The translations under genes were made by a program, and so were the position numbers. The notes beneath the pieces were generated by a model that was not told the origin of the DNA, ran no database searches, and saw only the letters and a list, made by a program, of their open reading frames with translations. Below, piece by piece: positions 8,048 to 15,934 of a stretch of DNA of 64,000 bases (position 1 is the first letter of the stretch; each line of letters opens with the position of its first letter). This DNA is from Myxococcaceae bacterium. Lineage in GTDB: Bacteria > Myxococcota > Myxococcia > Myxococcales > Myxococcaceae. The stretch covers positions 62,001 to 126,000 of the forward strand of contig JAEUJQ010000058.1 in NCBI GenBank assembly GCA_016793095.1. Reading direction: 5' to 3'.

Positions 8048-9202
8048 ATGGCCTGGCTGTCCGTCCTCCGCTCGAGTGACCCCGCCGTCCCCGCAGGGGC
8101 TCGCCTGTCCCTGCCGGCCGCGGGCCTCTCGTTGGGCGGCAACCGGAGCTCGTTGTTCCAGGGGCCACCGGGCGAAGCCGGCATGTTCGCGCGCGTGGTG
8201 CCCGCGCCCGGCGGCTTCGTCGTCGAGCCCGCGACCGCTGGCCACGGCCTGCACGTCAACGGCGTGCGCGCGGCGGTGCGCGCGCTCGGGCAAGGCGACG
8301 TCTTCGGGACCCAGCGCTTCGTCTTCCGCTACCTCGAGGCCGACTGGCCCGGAGCGTTCGACCGCTCGCGCGAGGCGTCGCTCGGAGACGACGAGACGGG
8401 ATGGGCGGTCTACGGCGACTGGCTCAAGGAGCAGGGCGCGCAGCAGGTCCGCCTGCTGGAGCGGCCCGCTGACGTCGATGAGCACGCGCGCTGGGTGTGG
8501 CCGCTCGCGACCCACCTTCAGGACGGCGCGGTGGACGCCATCTTCGAGCGGGGCCTGCTCCACGGCCTGCGCATTCGCGACCCATGGCTCACCCCTGCTG
8601 CGCTCGTGCGCTGCCTGGGGGAGGTCGACGCCGAGACCCGCGCGCTGCGCCACCTCGCGTGGGTGACGTTCCCCTTCCTCGAGGGGGTGACTTTGCCCCA
8701 GAAGCTGAACTCCGCAGCCCGGGCGCTCCTGGAGCTGCGCGCGCCGTCCCTCGAGACGCTTCACCTCGGCGCATCGCCGCGGTGGACCGAGGGCGTGATC
8801 GACCCGTCGGTCTGGCGGGCCCTTTCGCGCGCCTTCCCCCGGCTCTCCACGCCCACCAACGCGCTGTTGTCGCCGACGGTCTCGGCGAGGCTGGTGGCGT
8901 GCGGGACCGCGCCGGACCGGCTGGTGGCCTCGTTCCCCATGGAGCTGCGCGCTGGCGACTCCTTCGCCTTCCGGCAGAGCGCTGACGGGCGCTTCGTCAT
9001 CGACGAGGGGCCACCGCGGCTGCGCGAAGACGCCGTGCGGTTGAGCCAGGGCGCCGACGGCTGGCGGGTGCTCGCGCCCGAAGGGCGGCCGAACGTTCCG
9101 CTCCCCCGGCTCAATGGCCGGCCGCTGGCCTTCTTCCGCCTCGCGCCGGGAGATGTCATCGAGCTCGGGCCCGGCGTCGCGCTCCGCTTCGAGCGGGAGT
9201 GA
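8048..9202 (+). CDS. FHA-like and TIGR02996/leucine-rich repeat protein
   Basis: 384 residues from ATG 8048. The first 100 residues look like a forkhead-associated fold (LSLPAAGLSLGGNRSS, then LHVNGVRA and a final FRYLE strand). Residues about 110-140 (DDETGWAVYGDWLKEQG) match the short repeat-companion domain TIGR02996, which in myxobacteria and planctomycetes precedes leucine-rich repeats, and Leu-spaced segments do follow (LRHLAWVTF, SLETLHLGA). A second FHA-like strand set (LRAGDSF, LNGRPLAFF, LAPGDVIELG) closes the protein. FHA domains bind phosphothreonine, so a role downstream of Ser/Thr kinases is plausible, but the two FHA assignments are by eye and the Arg/Ser/His binding residues are incomplete. 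Confidence 0.7.
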   Translation: MAWLSVLRSSDPAVPAGARLSLPAAGLSLGGNRSSLFQGPPGEAGMFARVVPAPGGFVVEPATAGHGLHVNGVRAAVRALGQGDVFGTQRFVFRYLEADWPGAFDRSREASLGDDETGWAVYGDWLKEQGAQQVRLLERPADVDEHARWVWPLATHLQDGAVDAIFERGLLHGLRIRDPWLTPAALVRCLGEVDAETRALRHLAWVTFPFLEGVTLPQKLNSAARALLELRAPSLETLHLGASPRWTEGVIDPSVWRALSRAFPRLSTPTNALLSPTVSARLVACGTAPDRLVASFPMELRAGDSFAFRQSADGRFVIDEGPPRLREDAVRLSQGADGWRVLAPEGRPNVPLPRLNGRPLAFFRLAPGDVIELGPGVALRFERE

Positions 9203-9247
9203 GGCACACCGGCGGGGGCCGCTGCGAGACGAGGCAGCGCCGCACTG

Positions 9248-9514
9248 TCAGCCGCTGCCACCCGGGCGCGCCCGGCCGCCCTCATCGACGACGTGACAGC
9301 CCCAGTGGTTGAGCGCCGAGCGCCACGCACAGTGGCCAGCCCTGCAGCGAACGCGGCTGAGCCAGGCCGTGCCGTTGAGCCGCGCTTCGACGAAGACGAA
9401 CGGGAAGTCGGGCGCCTGGCAGTGCCTCCACACGCGCCGCGCATCCAGCTCACTCGCCACGACCGCGAGCGCAGCGACCGCCGGCAGGGCCACGAGCAAC
9501 CACCAGCGCCTCAC
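9248..9514 (-). CDS. Small exported protein in ECF operon
   Basis: 88 residues starting at ATG 9514, overlapping the stop of the FecR-domain gene by four bases (ATGA). It opens with a signal sequence or anchor (RRWWLLVALPAVAALAVV), followed by about 60 residues with four Cys and several Trp, which could form two disulfides outside the cytoplasm. No family is recognised. Last gene of the sigma factor, FecR protein, exported peptide operon; it may be the envelope component sensed or controlled by that system, which is inference from position. Confidence 0.6.
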   Translation of the reverse strand: MRRWWLLVALPAVAALAVVASELDARRVWRHCQAPDFPFVFVEARLNGTAWLSRVRCRAGHCAWRSALNHWGCHVVDEGGRARPGGSG

Positions 9515-10980
9515 GGCACCAGCAGCCTCTGCACCTCGAGCGCCTCGGCCGCCCGTCCCAGGTGGTTGAGGCAGCGGACCTTCTGCTGCAGCACCATGCG
9601 CCTCAGCGGCGCCTCCTCGACGACGTCTCCCGCCGGCGCGGTGAGCCAGCGGTCGGCCTGCTCGAGGGCGAGCTCGCAGTTGCCCACGTCGGCCAGCCGC
9701 GCGACGGTGCGCGCCTGCAGCTCACGAGAGGTCGACCCCACGGGCACGAAGGGCACGTGCGCCTGGCGCTCGAGCTCGCGCAGGTTCTCTTCGATGGTCT
9801 TCAGGCTGAAGCCCGTGCCACGGCGCTCGCGCCGCGGCTGAACGGTGACGACCTGGTCAGGCGGCGCGTTGACGGGAGGCGGGGGCGGCGGCTCGTTCAC
9901 CGGCGCGTTCGCGATGCCCGGTGGCGGCGCGGCCCACTCGTCCTCAGGGTTCGCTGACGCGGGCTCGACGTCGACTTCGTCCTCGACCTCCGCCGCGGCG
10001 ACCGGCGGCCTGTTCTCGAGGGGCGGGGTGGCCGGCTCGACCTTCGTCCCCGGCGGGGGCGGCGGTGTGGTGGGCGCAGCGCTCGGCCACTGGTAGTCGT
10101 CCAGCTCGCCCTCGTGCCAGGCCACGGCGTGCCCGGCCGTCACCACGTGCGTCACCTTCGGCGTGCGCACCTCGACGCTGCCCTCCTCCACCGCCACCAC
10201 CACCTTCGCCACCTCTCGCGAGACGAGGAAGCGCGTGCCCAGGTCCTTCACCTCGACCTCACCCGCGCGCACGGTGAGCAGCCGGTCTTCGCGGTGCGGC
10301 ACCACCATGGCGAGGCTGCCGCGCGCGAGGTCGAGGGTGAGCGTCTTCTCCTCGAGCTTCGCGAGCTGCACGTCAGTCGCGCCGGTGAGGCCCGCCTTGG
10401 TGCCGTCAGGCAGCTTGAGCCACAGCGAGCCCCCCGCCTCCGTCGACACCGAGGCGCCCGACTCGAGCACCTGCGCCTTCGCGAGCGACGTCTGCCCGCT
10501 CTTCGCCTTGCGCGCGCTCGCCACCGTCGCCTTCACCGGCTTCGACGCGGGCCTCACCTCGGGCAGCGAGGGGAGCGGCGCCGGCGGCGTCACGTTCGCC
10601 AGCGGCGTGGTGCCGCCTCCTGCGCCGTCCGCCGGGCGCTCGCGCAACAGCTCGAACGCGCCGAAGGCCAGCGCGCACGCGGCGGCGACCCCGACGAGGA
10701 AGCGCGGCGTGAAGAGCGCCCGCCACCAGCTCGCGAACGAGCGCGAGGCTTCCTCGTCCACCTTCTCGGCCAGCGCCGCGCCCACCCGCCTCGCCATCGC
10801 GTCCGGCATGGGAGGGGCCTCAGGCACGAGCGACAGCACGGCGAGCGACGCCTCGACGTCGGCCAGCGCCGCGCGCGCGTCCTCGGAGCGCTCGAGCTCG
10901 GCCTTCACCTGCGCCATCTCGTCAGGCGGCAGCTCCCGCTTCGCGTAGGCCCACAGCGTCTCGGTCGAGGGCGTCGTCAT
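9511..10980 (-). CDS. FecR-domain transmembrane regulator (anti-sigma-like)
   Basis: 489 residues from ATG 10980, overlapping the sigma-factor stop (ATGA). The N-terminal 80 residues resemble an anti-sigma helical domain without zinc-binding His/Cys. One membrane helix follows at about 93-112. The periplasmic part has the FecR fold: a Gly-rich strand with VEVKDLGTRFLV and VVVAVEEGSVEVRT, about residues 165-285. A long Pro/Glu-rich linker and a helical TPR-like C-terminus (about 400-489) end the protein. Known FecR proteins transmit an envelope signal to a cognate ECF sigma factor, and the operon fits exactly. Confidence 0.85.
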   Translation of the reverse strand: MTTPSTETLWAYAKRELPPDEMAQVKAELERSEDARAALADVEASLAVLSLVPEAPPMPDAMARRVGAALAEKVDEEASRSFASWWRALFTPRFLVGVAAACALAFGAFELLRERPADGAGGGTTPLANVTPPAPLPSLPEVRPASKPVKATVASARKAKSGQTSLAKAQVLESGASVSTEAGGSLWLKLPDGTKAGLTGATDVQLAKLEEKTLTLDLARGSLAMVVPHREDRLLTVRAGEVEVKDLGTRFLVSREVAKVVVAVEEGSVEVRTPKVTHVVTAGHAVAWHEGELDDYQWPSAAPTTPPPPPGTKVEPATPPLENRPPVAAAEVEDEVDVEPASANPEDEWAAPPPGIANAPVNEPPPPPPVNAPPDQVVTVQPRRERRGTGFSLKTIEENLRELERQAHVPFVPVGSTSRELQARTVARLADVGNCELALEQADRWLTAPAGDVVEEAPLRRMVLQQKVRCLNHLGRAAEALEVQRLLVP

Positions 10981-11561
10981 GGCCCCCCCCCCTTCAGGTG
11001 CTTCACCGCCGCCGTGAAGTCCACCCGCGCGCGGTTGAGCCGGCTGCGCACGGTGTTCACCGGACAGTCCACGAGCTCGGAGATCTCCTCGGGCTTCATG
11101 CCGAGCAGGTCGTGGTAGACGAACACCGACGCCTTGTCCTCACTCATGGTGGACAGGGCCTTCTGCACGAGGGCGGCGGCCTGCTTCACCTGCGCGGCGC
11201 GCTCCGGATCGTCGGTGTCGGGCGCGCTCGTCTCGGGCAGCTCGTCGGCGGCCGTCGGCGTCTCGGGCTTGCGGCGCTTCGAGCGCAGGTGCATCAGCCC
11301 GACGTTCACGCAGACGCGGTGCAGGAACGTCGTCACCTTCGAGTCGCCGCGGTAACCCTTGAGGGCCCGCATCAACTGCAGGTAGCTCTCCTGCACCAGG
11401 TCTTCGAGGTCGGGCGTGTTCCCCACCACCCGGTAGAGGACGCGGAAGGCCTGCTCCCGGGTGCGCTCGTAGAGCTGGGTGAAGGCCACCCCTTCCCCGT
11501 CACGGGCCGCCAGCGCGAGGGCGCGGAGCGGGTCTGCCACCGCGAAGGAGTCAGTCGCCAT
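10977..11561 (-). CDS. ECF-type RNA polymerase sigma factor
   Basis: 194 residues from ATG 11561; ATGs at 11591 and 11600 are also possible and no start has a good ribosome site. Region 2 is evident (FTQLYERTREQAFRVLYRV, then DLEDLVQESYL), and region 4 carries the HTH LLGMKPEEISELVDCPVNTVRSRLNRAR. It directs transcription of its own regulon, probably including this operon. The FecR-type regulator follows with an ATGA overlap. A weak TATGGT hexamer 60-70 bases upstream was not convincing as promoter. Confidence 0.92.
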   Translation of the reverse strand: MATDSFAVADPLRALALAARDGEGVAFTQLYERTREQAFRVLYRVVGNTPDLEDLVQESYLQLMRALKGYRGDSKVTTFLHRVCVNVGLMHLRSKRRKPETPTAADELPETSAPDTDDPERAAQVKQAAALVQKALSTMSEDKASVFVYHDLLGMKPEEISELVDCPVNTVRSRLNRARVDFTAAVKHLKGGGP

Positions 11562-11685
11562 ACGAGGGAGGGTGAGGACGAGCGCCGTCATGGCAAACAT
11601 CTGTTGCCGCGCGCAAGGTGGACGATCCGCCGCACGAACCCTGGATTTGCGACGAGTTCCGCATGGTTGAGGCTCTCGACGGCGC

Positions 11686-13434
11686 TCACTTCTTCTTCTT
11701 CAACTGGCGGATCGCGTCGGCCGCTTCGTCCTGGCCGCAGTTGACAGGGCCCGACGGCCCTTCGTCTTTGGGGAGCTCGGAGAGGTCGCGGAGCGCGCCC
11801 ACGGCGTCGACGTCTCCCAGCGCGGCGAGGCGGTGGGCGGCGAGCTGACGCACGCGGCACGACTTCGACTGCAGCGAAGCGCCGTAGCGGGCGACGAGAT
11901 CGAGCCCCTCCACGGTCTGCGCTGCGTCGAGCCACCGCAGCGCGCCCCACTGCCGAGCCGACAGCGGCCCCTTCGCCATCGCGTTGAACGCGGGGGTCAG
12001 GATCTTCGCCGGCACGACCAGGATGAGCTCCTTGAGCTCAGCGTCGGTCTCGGCGTCCGAGAAGTCCTCCGCGAGGGCCTCGAGCAGTAGCGGGTGGGCG
12101 GCGTGGAGCACCTGGTAGGGCTGAGCCGACAGCAGCCCCCGCTCCGCGTCGCGCCGGCCGGCCTTGTGGAGCGCCGCCGCCTTCAGCGCGAGCAGCATCG
12201 GCGTGTCGCCCCGCGACGTGGGCAGGGTGACGTCGATGAGCTCGAGGGCCTCGGTCGTCTTGTCCTGGCGGACCAGCTCGGCGACGCGCTCCGTCACCGG
12301 CGGTGGCCAGAAGGCGAACGCGGTGGGGATGCCGAGCACCACGAGCGCCGTGGCGATGAGGCTGTTGCGCCACTGCGAGTCGAGCTGCTTCGTGAAGCGG
12401 GCGACGGTTCGCGCGCTGGCGCCGACGTTCGTCTGCACCCGCCCGGCGGTGAGGGTCAGGTTGGCCCACGTCTGGGTGGTGACGGCCTGCAGCGCACGCC
12501 GCGTCTGGGTGCCCAGGTCCGTGTCCGTCGGCTGCAGGCCGCGCAGCGCCTCCGCGAGAGCCGCGCCGTCTTTCGGGCGGCTCGAGGGCTTCTTCTCGAG
12601 GCACTGCATCACCAGCTTCACGAGGCCCGGCGTCGACCGGAGCTGCGGCGCGACGTCGTCGAGCGAGGGCGGCTTCTCGCGCACGTGCTGCTCGAGGTAG
12701 TCCTGCGTCTCGGGCCCGAGGAACGGCAGCCGGCCCGCGAGCATGCGGTAGGCCAGCACGCCGTAGCTGTAGACGTCGGTGCGCGAGTCCACGGGCTGCG
12801 CGGTGGCCTGCTCGGGCGCGACGTAGGCCGGCGTGCCGACCGCCTGGCCAGGGTGCGAGACGAAGGGGTTCGACCCGGGCGGAGGCAGCGGCGGCGGGCC
12901 CCCCTTCACCTCCTCGTCGGGGATCTCCATCAGCCGCGCGATGCCGAAGTCGAGCAGCCGCGCCTGTTCCCCGCGGAGCCCCGGCCCGATGACGACGTTC
13001 TGGGGCTTGATGTCGCGGTGCACGATGCCGCGCTCGTGGATCGCCGCGAGGCCCTCCGCGAGCTGGAGCATCACGCGAATGGCGCGCCGCGGCTCGAAGG
13101 GGCCCTGCCGCAACGCTGCCTCGAGCGTCTCGCCGTCCGCCAGCTCCAGCACCAGCACCGTGCCGTCCCTGCCGGACTCGAAGTCGATGACGCGCACGAC
13201 CGAGGGGTGATCGACGGTGGACAAGAGCCGCGCCTCGCGCTGGAAACGATCGGCCATCGCGGGCTGCGCCGAGAGGTCGCGCTTGAGCACCTTCAGCGCG
13301 ACGAGGCGGCCGAGCGAGACCTGCTCGGCGAGGAACACCTCGGCCATGCCGCCACCTCCGAGGTGGCGGATGAGCTTGAAGCGTCCTCCGAGGACGAGGC
13401 GGTTCGAGGCCACGGTCGGGCCGAGACCTACCAC
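11686..13434 (-). CDS. Transmembrane Ser/Thr protein kinase
   Basis: 582 residues from GTG 13434, chosen because GTGAGG lies six bases upstream and the kinase domain starts 18 codons later; the longer upstream frame is antisense to the cytochrome gene. Gly loop GGGGMAEV (26-33), ATP Lys48, HRDIKPQN with Asp141, DFG at 162-164 and an APE equivalent (VAPEQ) are all present. A 25-residue Pro/Gly insert sits in the activation segment. A membrane helix (about 372-390) is followed by a helical C-terminal region of about 190 residues resembling TPR or HEAT repeats, ending in Lys-Lys-Lys-Lys. Predicted active membrane kinase of unknown target. Confidence 0.9.
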   Translation of the reverse strand: MVGLGPTVASNRLVLGGRFKLIRHLGGGGMAEVFLAEQVSLGRLVALKVLKRDLSAQPAMADRFQREARLLSTVDHPSVVRVIDFESGRDGTVLVLELADGETLEAALRQGPFEPRRAIRVMLQLAEGLAAIHERGIVHRDIKPQNVVIGPGLRGEQARLLDFGIARLMEIPDEEVKGGPPPLPPPGSNPFVSHPGQAVGTPAYVAPEQATAQPVDSRTDVYSYGVLAYRMLAGRLPFLGPETQDYLEQHVREKPPSLDDVAPQLRSTPGLVKLVMQCLEKKPSSRPKDGAALAEALRGLQPTDTDLGTQTRRALQAVTTQTWANLTLTAGRVQTNVGASARTVARFTKQLDSQWRNSLIATALVVLGIPTAFAFWPPPVTERVAELVRQDKTTEALELIDVTLPTSRGDTPMLLALKAAALHKAGRRDAERGLLSAQPYQVLHAAHPLLLEALAEDFSDAETDAELKELILVVPAKILTPAFNAMAKGPLSARQWGALRWLDAAQTVEGLDLVARYGASLQSKSCRVRQLAAHRLAALGDVDAVGALRDLSELPKDEGPSGPVNCGQDEAADAIRQLKKKK

Positions 13435-13530
13435 CGAACACCTCACCGGGGCACGCCGGGCGGGTGCAGGGCGGCTGAACCAGTGGCTCAGAATTCGACC
13501 GCCCCGGCGGCCCATGGTCTCGTCTGCCGC

Positions 13531-14112
13531 ATGCCTGTAGCGACCTGTGCTCCCCTTCGCGCCGTGCTCCCTGCCCTGCTCCTGCTCTGCTCGTCGCTCG
13601 CCCTCGCCGACGAGCCGCTCTCGCTGCCCGGTGAGAAGACGTCGGTGACCGTCTCGTACGCCTCGAGCGAGGCGCGCGGCGCGACCATCTTCAACACCTG
13701 GTGCCACCACTGCCACGGCGCGACGGGAGACGGCACGGGCCACGCGGCGGCGAACCTGCTCCTCAAGCCGGCCGACCTCACCGCCCCGGGCCTCGAGGCG
13801 CGCACGACGCCCGACGCCATCTTCGTCGCGGTCCGGGACGGCACGAATGTCCCCGGGACCACCATGATCCCGTGGCGCGTGGTGCTGCGCGACGAGAGCC
13901 TTCGCGACGTCGCGGCCTACACCGCGGCGCTGGCGGCGGAGGGGCGAGCCCGCCGTGAGCAGCTGCGCCTGAGCGAGCGGGCGCCCGCCACTCCGGAGCC
14001 GGTCGCCGCGGCCGCGACGCCTGAGCGCGCCGTGCGTCTCGGTGGCCCGGCCGAGCACGGACGCCAGCTCAGGGGCGCGGGGGCGCGGCGGGCGGCCCGG
14101 ACCATCCACTGA
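13531..14112 (+). CDS. Exported cytochrome c family protein
   Basis: 193 residues from ATG 13531. A signal peptide (core LPALLLLCSSLALA) precedes one CxxCH heme-attachment site, CHHCH at residues 58-62, and a downstream TMIPW Met that can serve as the axial ligand, so it is a class I mono-heme cytochrome c. The region around (GATGDGTG, ADLTAPGL) matches cytochrome c domains of electron-transfer chains. The C-terminal 50 residues are Arg/Ala-rich and low complexity. A periplasmic electron carrier; the partner is unknown. Divergent from the kinase at 13434. Confidence 0.85.
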   Translation: MPVATCAPLRAVLPALLLLCSSLALADEPLSLPGEKTSVTVSYASSEARGATIFNTWCHHCHGATGDGTGHAAANLLLKPADLTAPGLEARTTPDAIFVAVRDGTNVPGTTMIPWRVVLRDESLRDVAAYTAALAAEGRARREQLRLSERAPATPEPVAAAATPERAVRLGGPAEHGRQLRGAGARRAARTIH

Positions 14113-14207
14113 CGCCTCGTCCCCCGGTGGACGAACCAGACCCGTCAGACGACGGCCGTCAGACGGCCTCGCGACGAGGCCCGCGACGGTGCTAGGGATC
14201 GACTCCG

Positions 14208-15932
14208 ATGCCTGCCATCTCCGACCGCCGCCTCGCCTCGGTGTACGCGTCCTTCGAACGGAAGCTGCAGCGCGAGGGCCGCGGCGGGTTGAGCCGTGAC
14301 CAGGCGCTCGAGGTGCTCGCGGAGCTCGCCGACCGCACGGGCCGGACGTCGAAGGCGATGCTGCAGGAGCTGCGCACGGCCGGCCTCACCGTCGCGCAGC
14401 AAGCGGAGCTGGTGAAGAAGGGCGTCACCGCCGAGGAGCGCGCTGACCTGAAGGCGCTGCTGGCCGAGCGACAGGTGCCGCTCTCCCCCGCCGCCCGCGA
14501 GCTCTTCGAGGCGGTGCTGGGCGGCGCGCTGGTGACGCGCGACGCGGCGCTGGACGCGGTGGTGACTCCAGGCACCGGCGTCAAGGGCACCACCAGGCCC
14601 AACGCCACCATCGAGGCGGTGAACGTCTCGGCGGCGGCCGGCTCCGGGCACGACGTCTTCGTGGTGGGCCAGGCCGACGAGCGAGGCCGCTTCGCGGCGC
14701 GCCTGTCAGGGCCCCAGAGACCGAAGGAAGGCGACTTCGTGCGCCTGCGCGCGCGCTTCGACGATGGCACGACGTCCGACTGGATCACCGTGAAGGCCGA
14801 CGGGCGCGACGCGAGGCCCGCGGCGCTGATCGTCAACCGCCTCGAGCTCTCGACGGCGGCGAGCGGCAAGGTGGCCGTGCGCACTCGAGACGACGAGCAG
14901 CACCTGTCCGAGCCGGGCGCGACGCTGGCGTTCACCAACGTCCGCACGGGCGCCGTGGAGCAGGTCGCCCTCGACGCGCAGGGCCGCCTGCCGAAGGACT
15001 TCTCGCTCGCCGGCAAGGCGGGCGATCGCTTCGCCGTCGCGGTCACCGACGGAGCGCACAACCGGAACCTGCAACAGGTCGCTGGCTACGTCACCGTCGC
15101 GGGCGGGGCGCGCTCGGGTGGCCTGGCGCCGACGCCGGGCCTCCACAAAGACGAGCTCAACGCCGACGGCACGCCGAAGATGGTGAAGAAGACGTTCTCC
15201 GGCCCGCTCTTCGAGGGCGGCGTCAGCATGCACGACGTGCAGCAGGGCTCGCTGGCGAACTGCTACTTCCCCGCAGCGGTGGCCGCGGTCGCGCACGCGC
15301 GGCCCGAGCTGCTGCAGCGCCTGGTGAAGGACAACGGCGACGGCACCTTCACCTTCACCTTCACCCAGCGTGACTGGGCCACCGGCCGCACGAAGCAGGT
15401 GCCCGTGACGGTGGACGGCGACCTCTGGGTGAAGCCCGAGAAGGGCACGCCGGTCTACGGCCGCGGCGGCACCGACCACCGCCCAGAGTCGATGGAGCTG
15501 TGGTTCCCCCTGCTCGAGAAAGCCTACGCGCAGTGGAAGGGCAGCTACGACGTGGTGGGCAACGGCGGAGTCGCCAGCGACGTCTTCGAGGAGCTCACCG
15601 GCGAGGCGTCGGACTACTACGACCTGCACGCACGCACGAACCCGGACACCCTGTGGAAGCGCATCACCAGCGCCGTGGACGACGCGCGCCCGATGGCCGC
15701 CGGCACCCACGAGCCGAAGGACGTGAACTACACGAACACCGGCGTCTTCGACGACCACGCCTACTCGATCATCGGCTACCAGACCGAGGGCTCGAAGCGG
15801 TACGTCGTGTTGCGCAACCCGTGGGGCGACTCCGAGCCGAAGAACAACGGGCCTGACGACGGCGTCTTCAAGCTCGAGCTCGAGCGGTTCATGCACCTGT
15901 TCGCGAACGTGATGACGCTCGCGCCAGCCTGA
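14208..15932 (+). CDS. Calpain-like (peptidase C2) cysteine protease
   Basis: 574 residues from ATG 14208, no signal peptide. An N-terminal helical region (1-120) is followed by two beta-rich Ig-like segments (about 125-198 and 205-300) and a calpain-type protease core (about 330-574). The core has QGSLANCYF with candidate nucleophile Cys352, DDHAYSIIGY with His517, and RNPWG with Asn537, in the C-H-N order and context of family C2. All three catalytic residues are present, so it is predicted active. Calpains are Ca-activated proteases in animals; bacterial relatives are sporadic and poorly characterised. It ends two bases before the stop of the convergent kinase gene. Confidence 0.8.
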   Translation: MPAISDRRLASVYASFERKLQREGRGGLSRDQALEVLAELADRTGRTSKAMLQELRTAGLTVAQQAELVKKGVTAEERADLKALLAERQVPLSPAARELFEAVLGGALVTRDAALDAVVTPGTGVKGTTRPNATIEAVNVSAAAGSGHDVFVVGQADERGRFAARLSGPQRPKEGDFVRLRARFDDGTTSDWITVKADGRDARPAALIVNRLELSTAASGKVAVRTRDDEQHLSEPGATLAFTNVRTGAVEQVALDAQGRLPKDFSLAGKAGDRFAVAVTDGAHNRNLQQVAGYVTVAGGARSGGLAPTPGLHKDELNADGTPKMVKKTFSGPLFEGGVSMHDVQQGSLANCYFPAAVAAVAHARPELLQRLVKDNGDGTFTFTFTQRDWATGRTKQVPVTVDGDLWVKPEKGTPVYGRGGTDHRPESMELWFPLLEKAYAQWKGSYDVVGNGGVASDVFEELTGEASDYYDLHARTNPDTLWKRITSAVDDARPMAAGTHEPKDVNYTNTGVFDDHAYSIIGYQTEGSKRYVVLRNPWGDSEPKNNGPDDGVFKLELERFMHLFANVMTLAPA

Positions 15933-15934
15933 CG

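Noticed and set aside
12094..13530. Upstream extension of the cytochrome c frame
   Set aside because: Antisense to the kinase at 11686-13434; the signal peptide at 13531 marks the true start.
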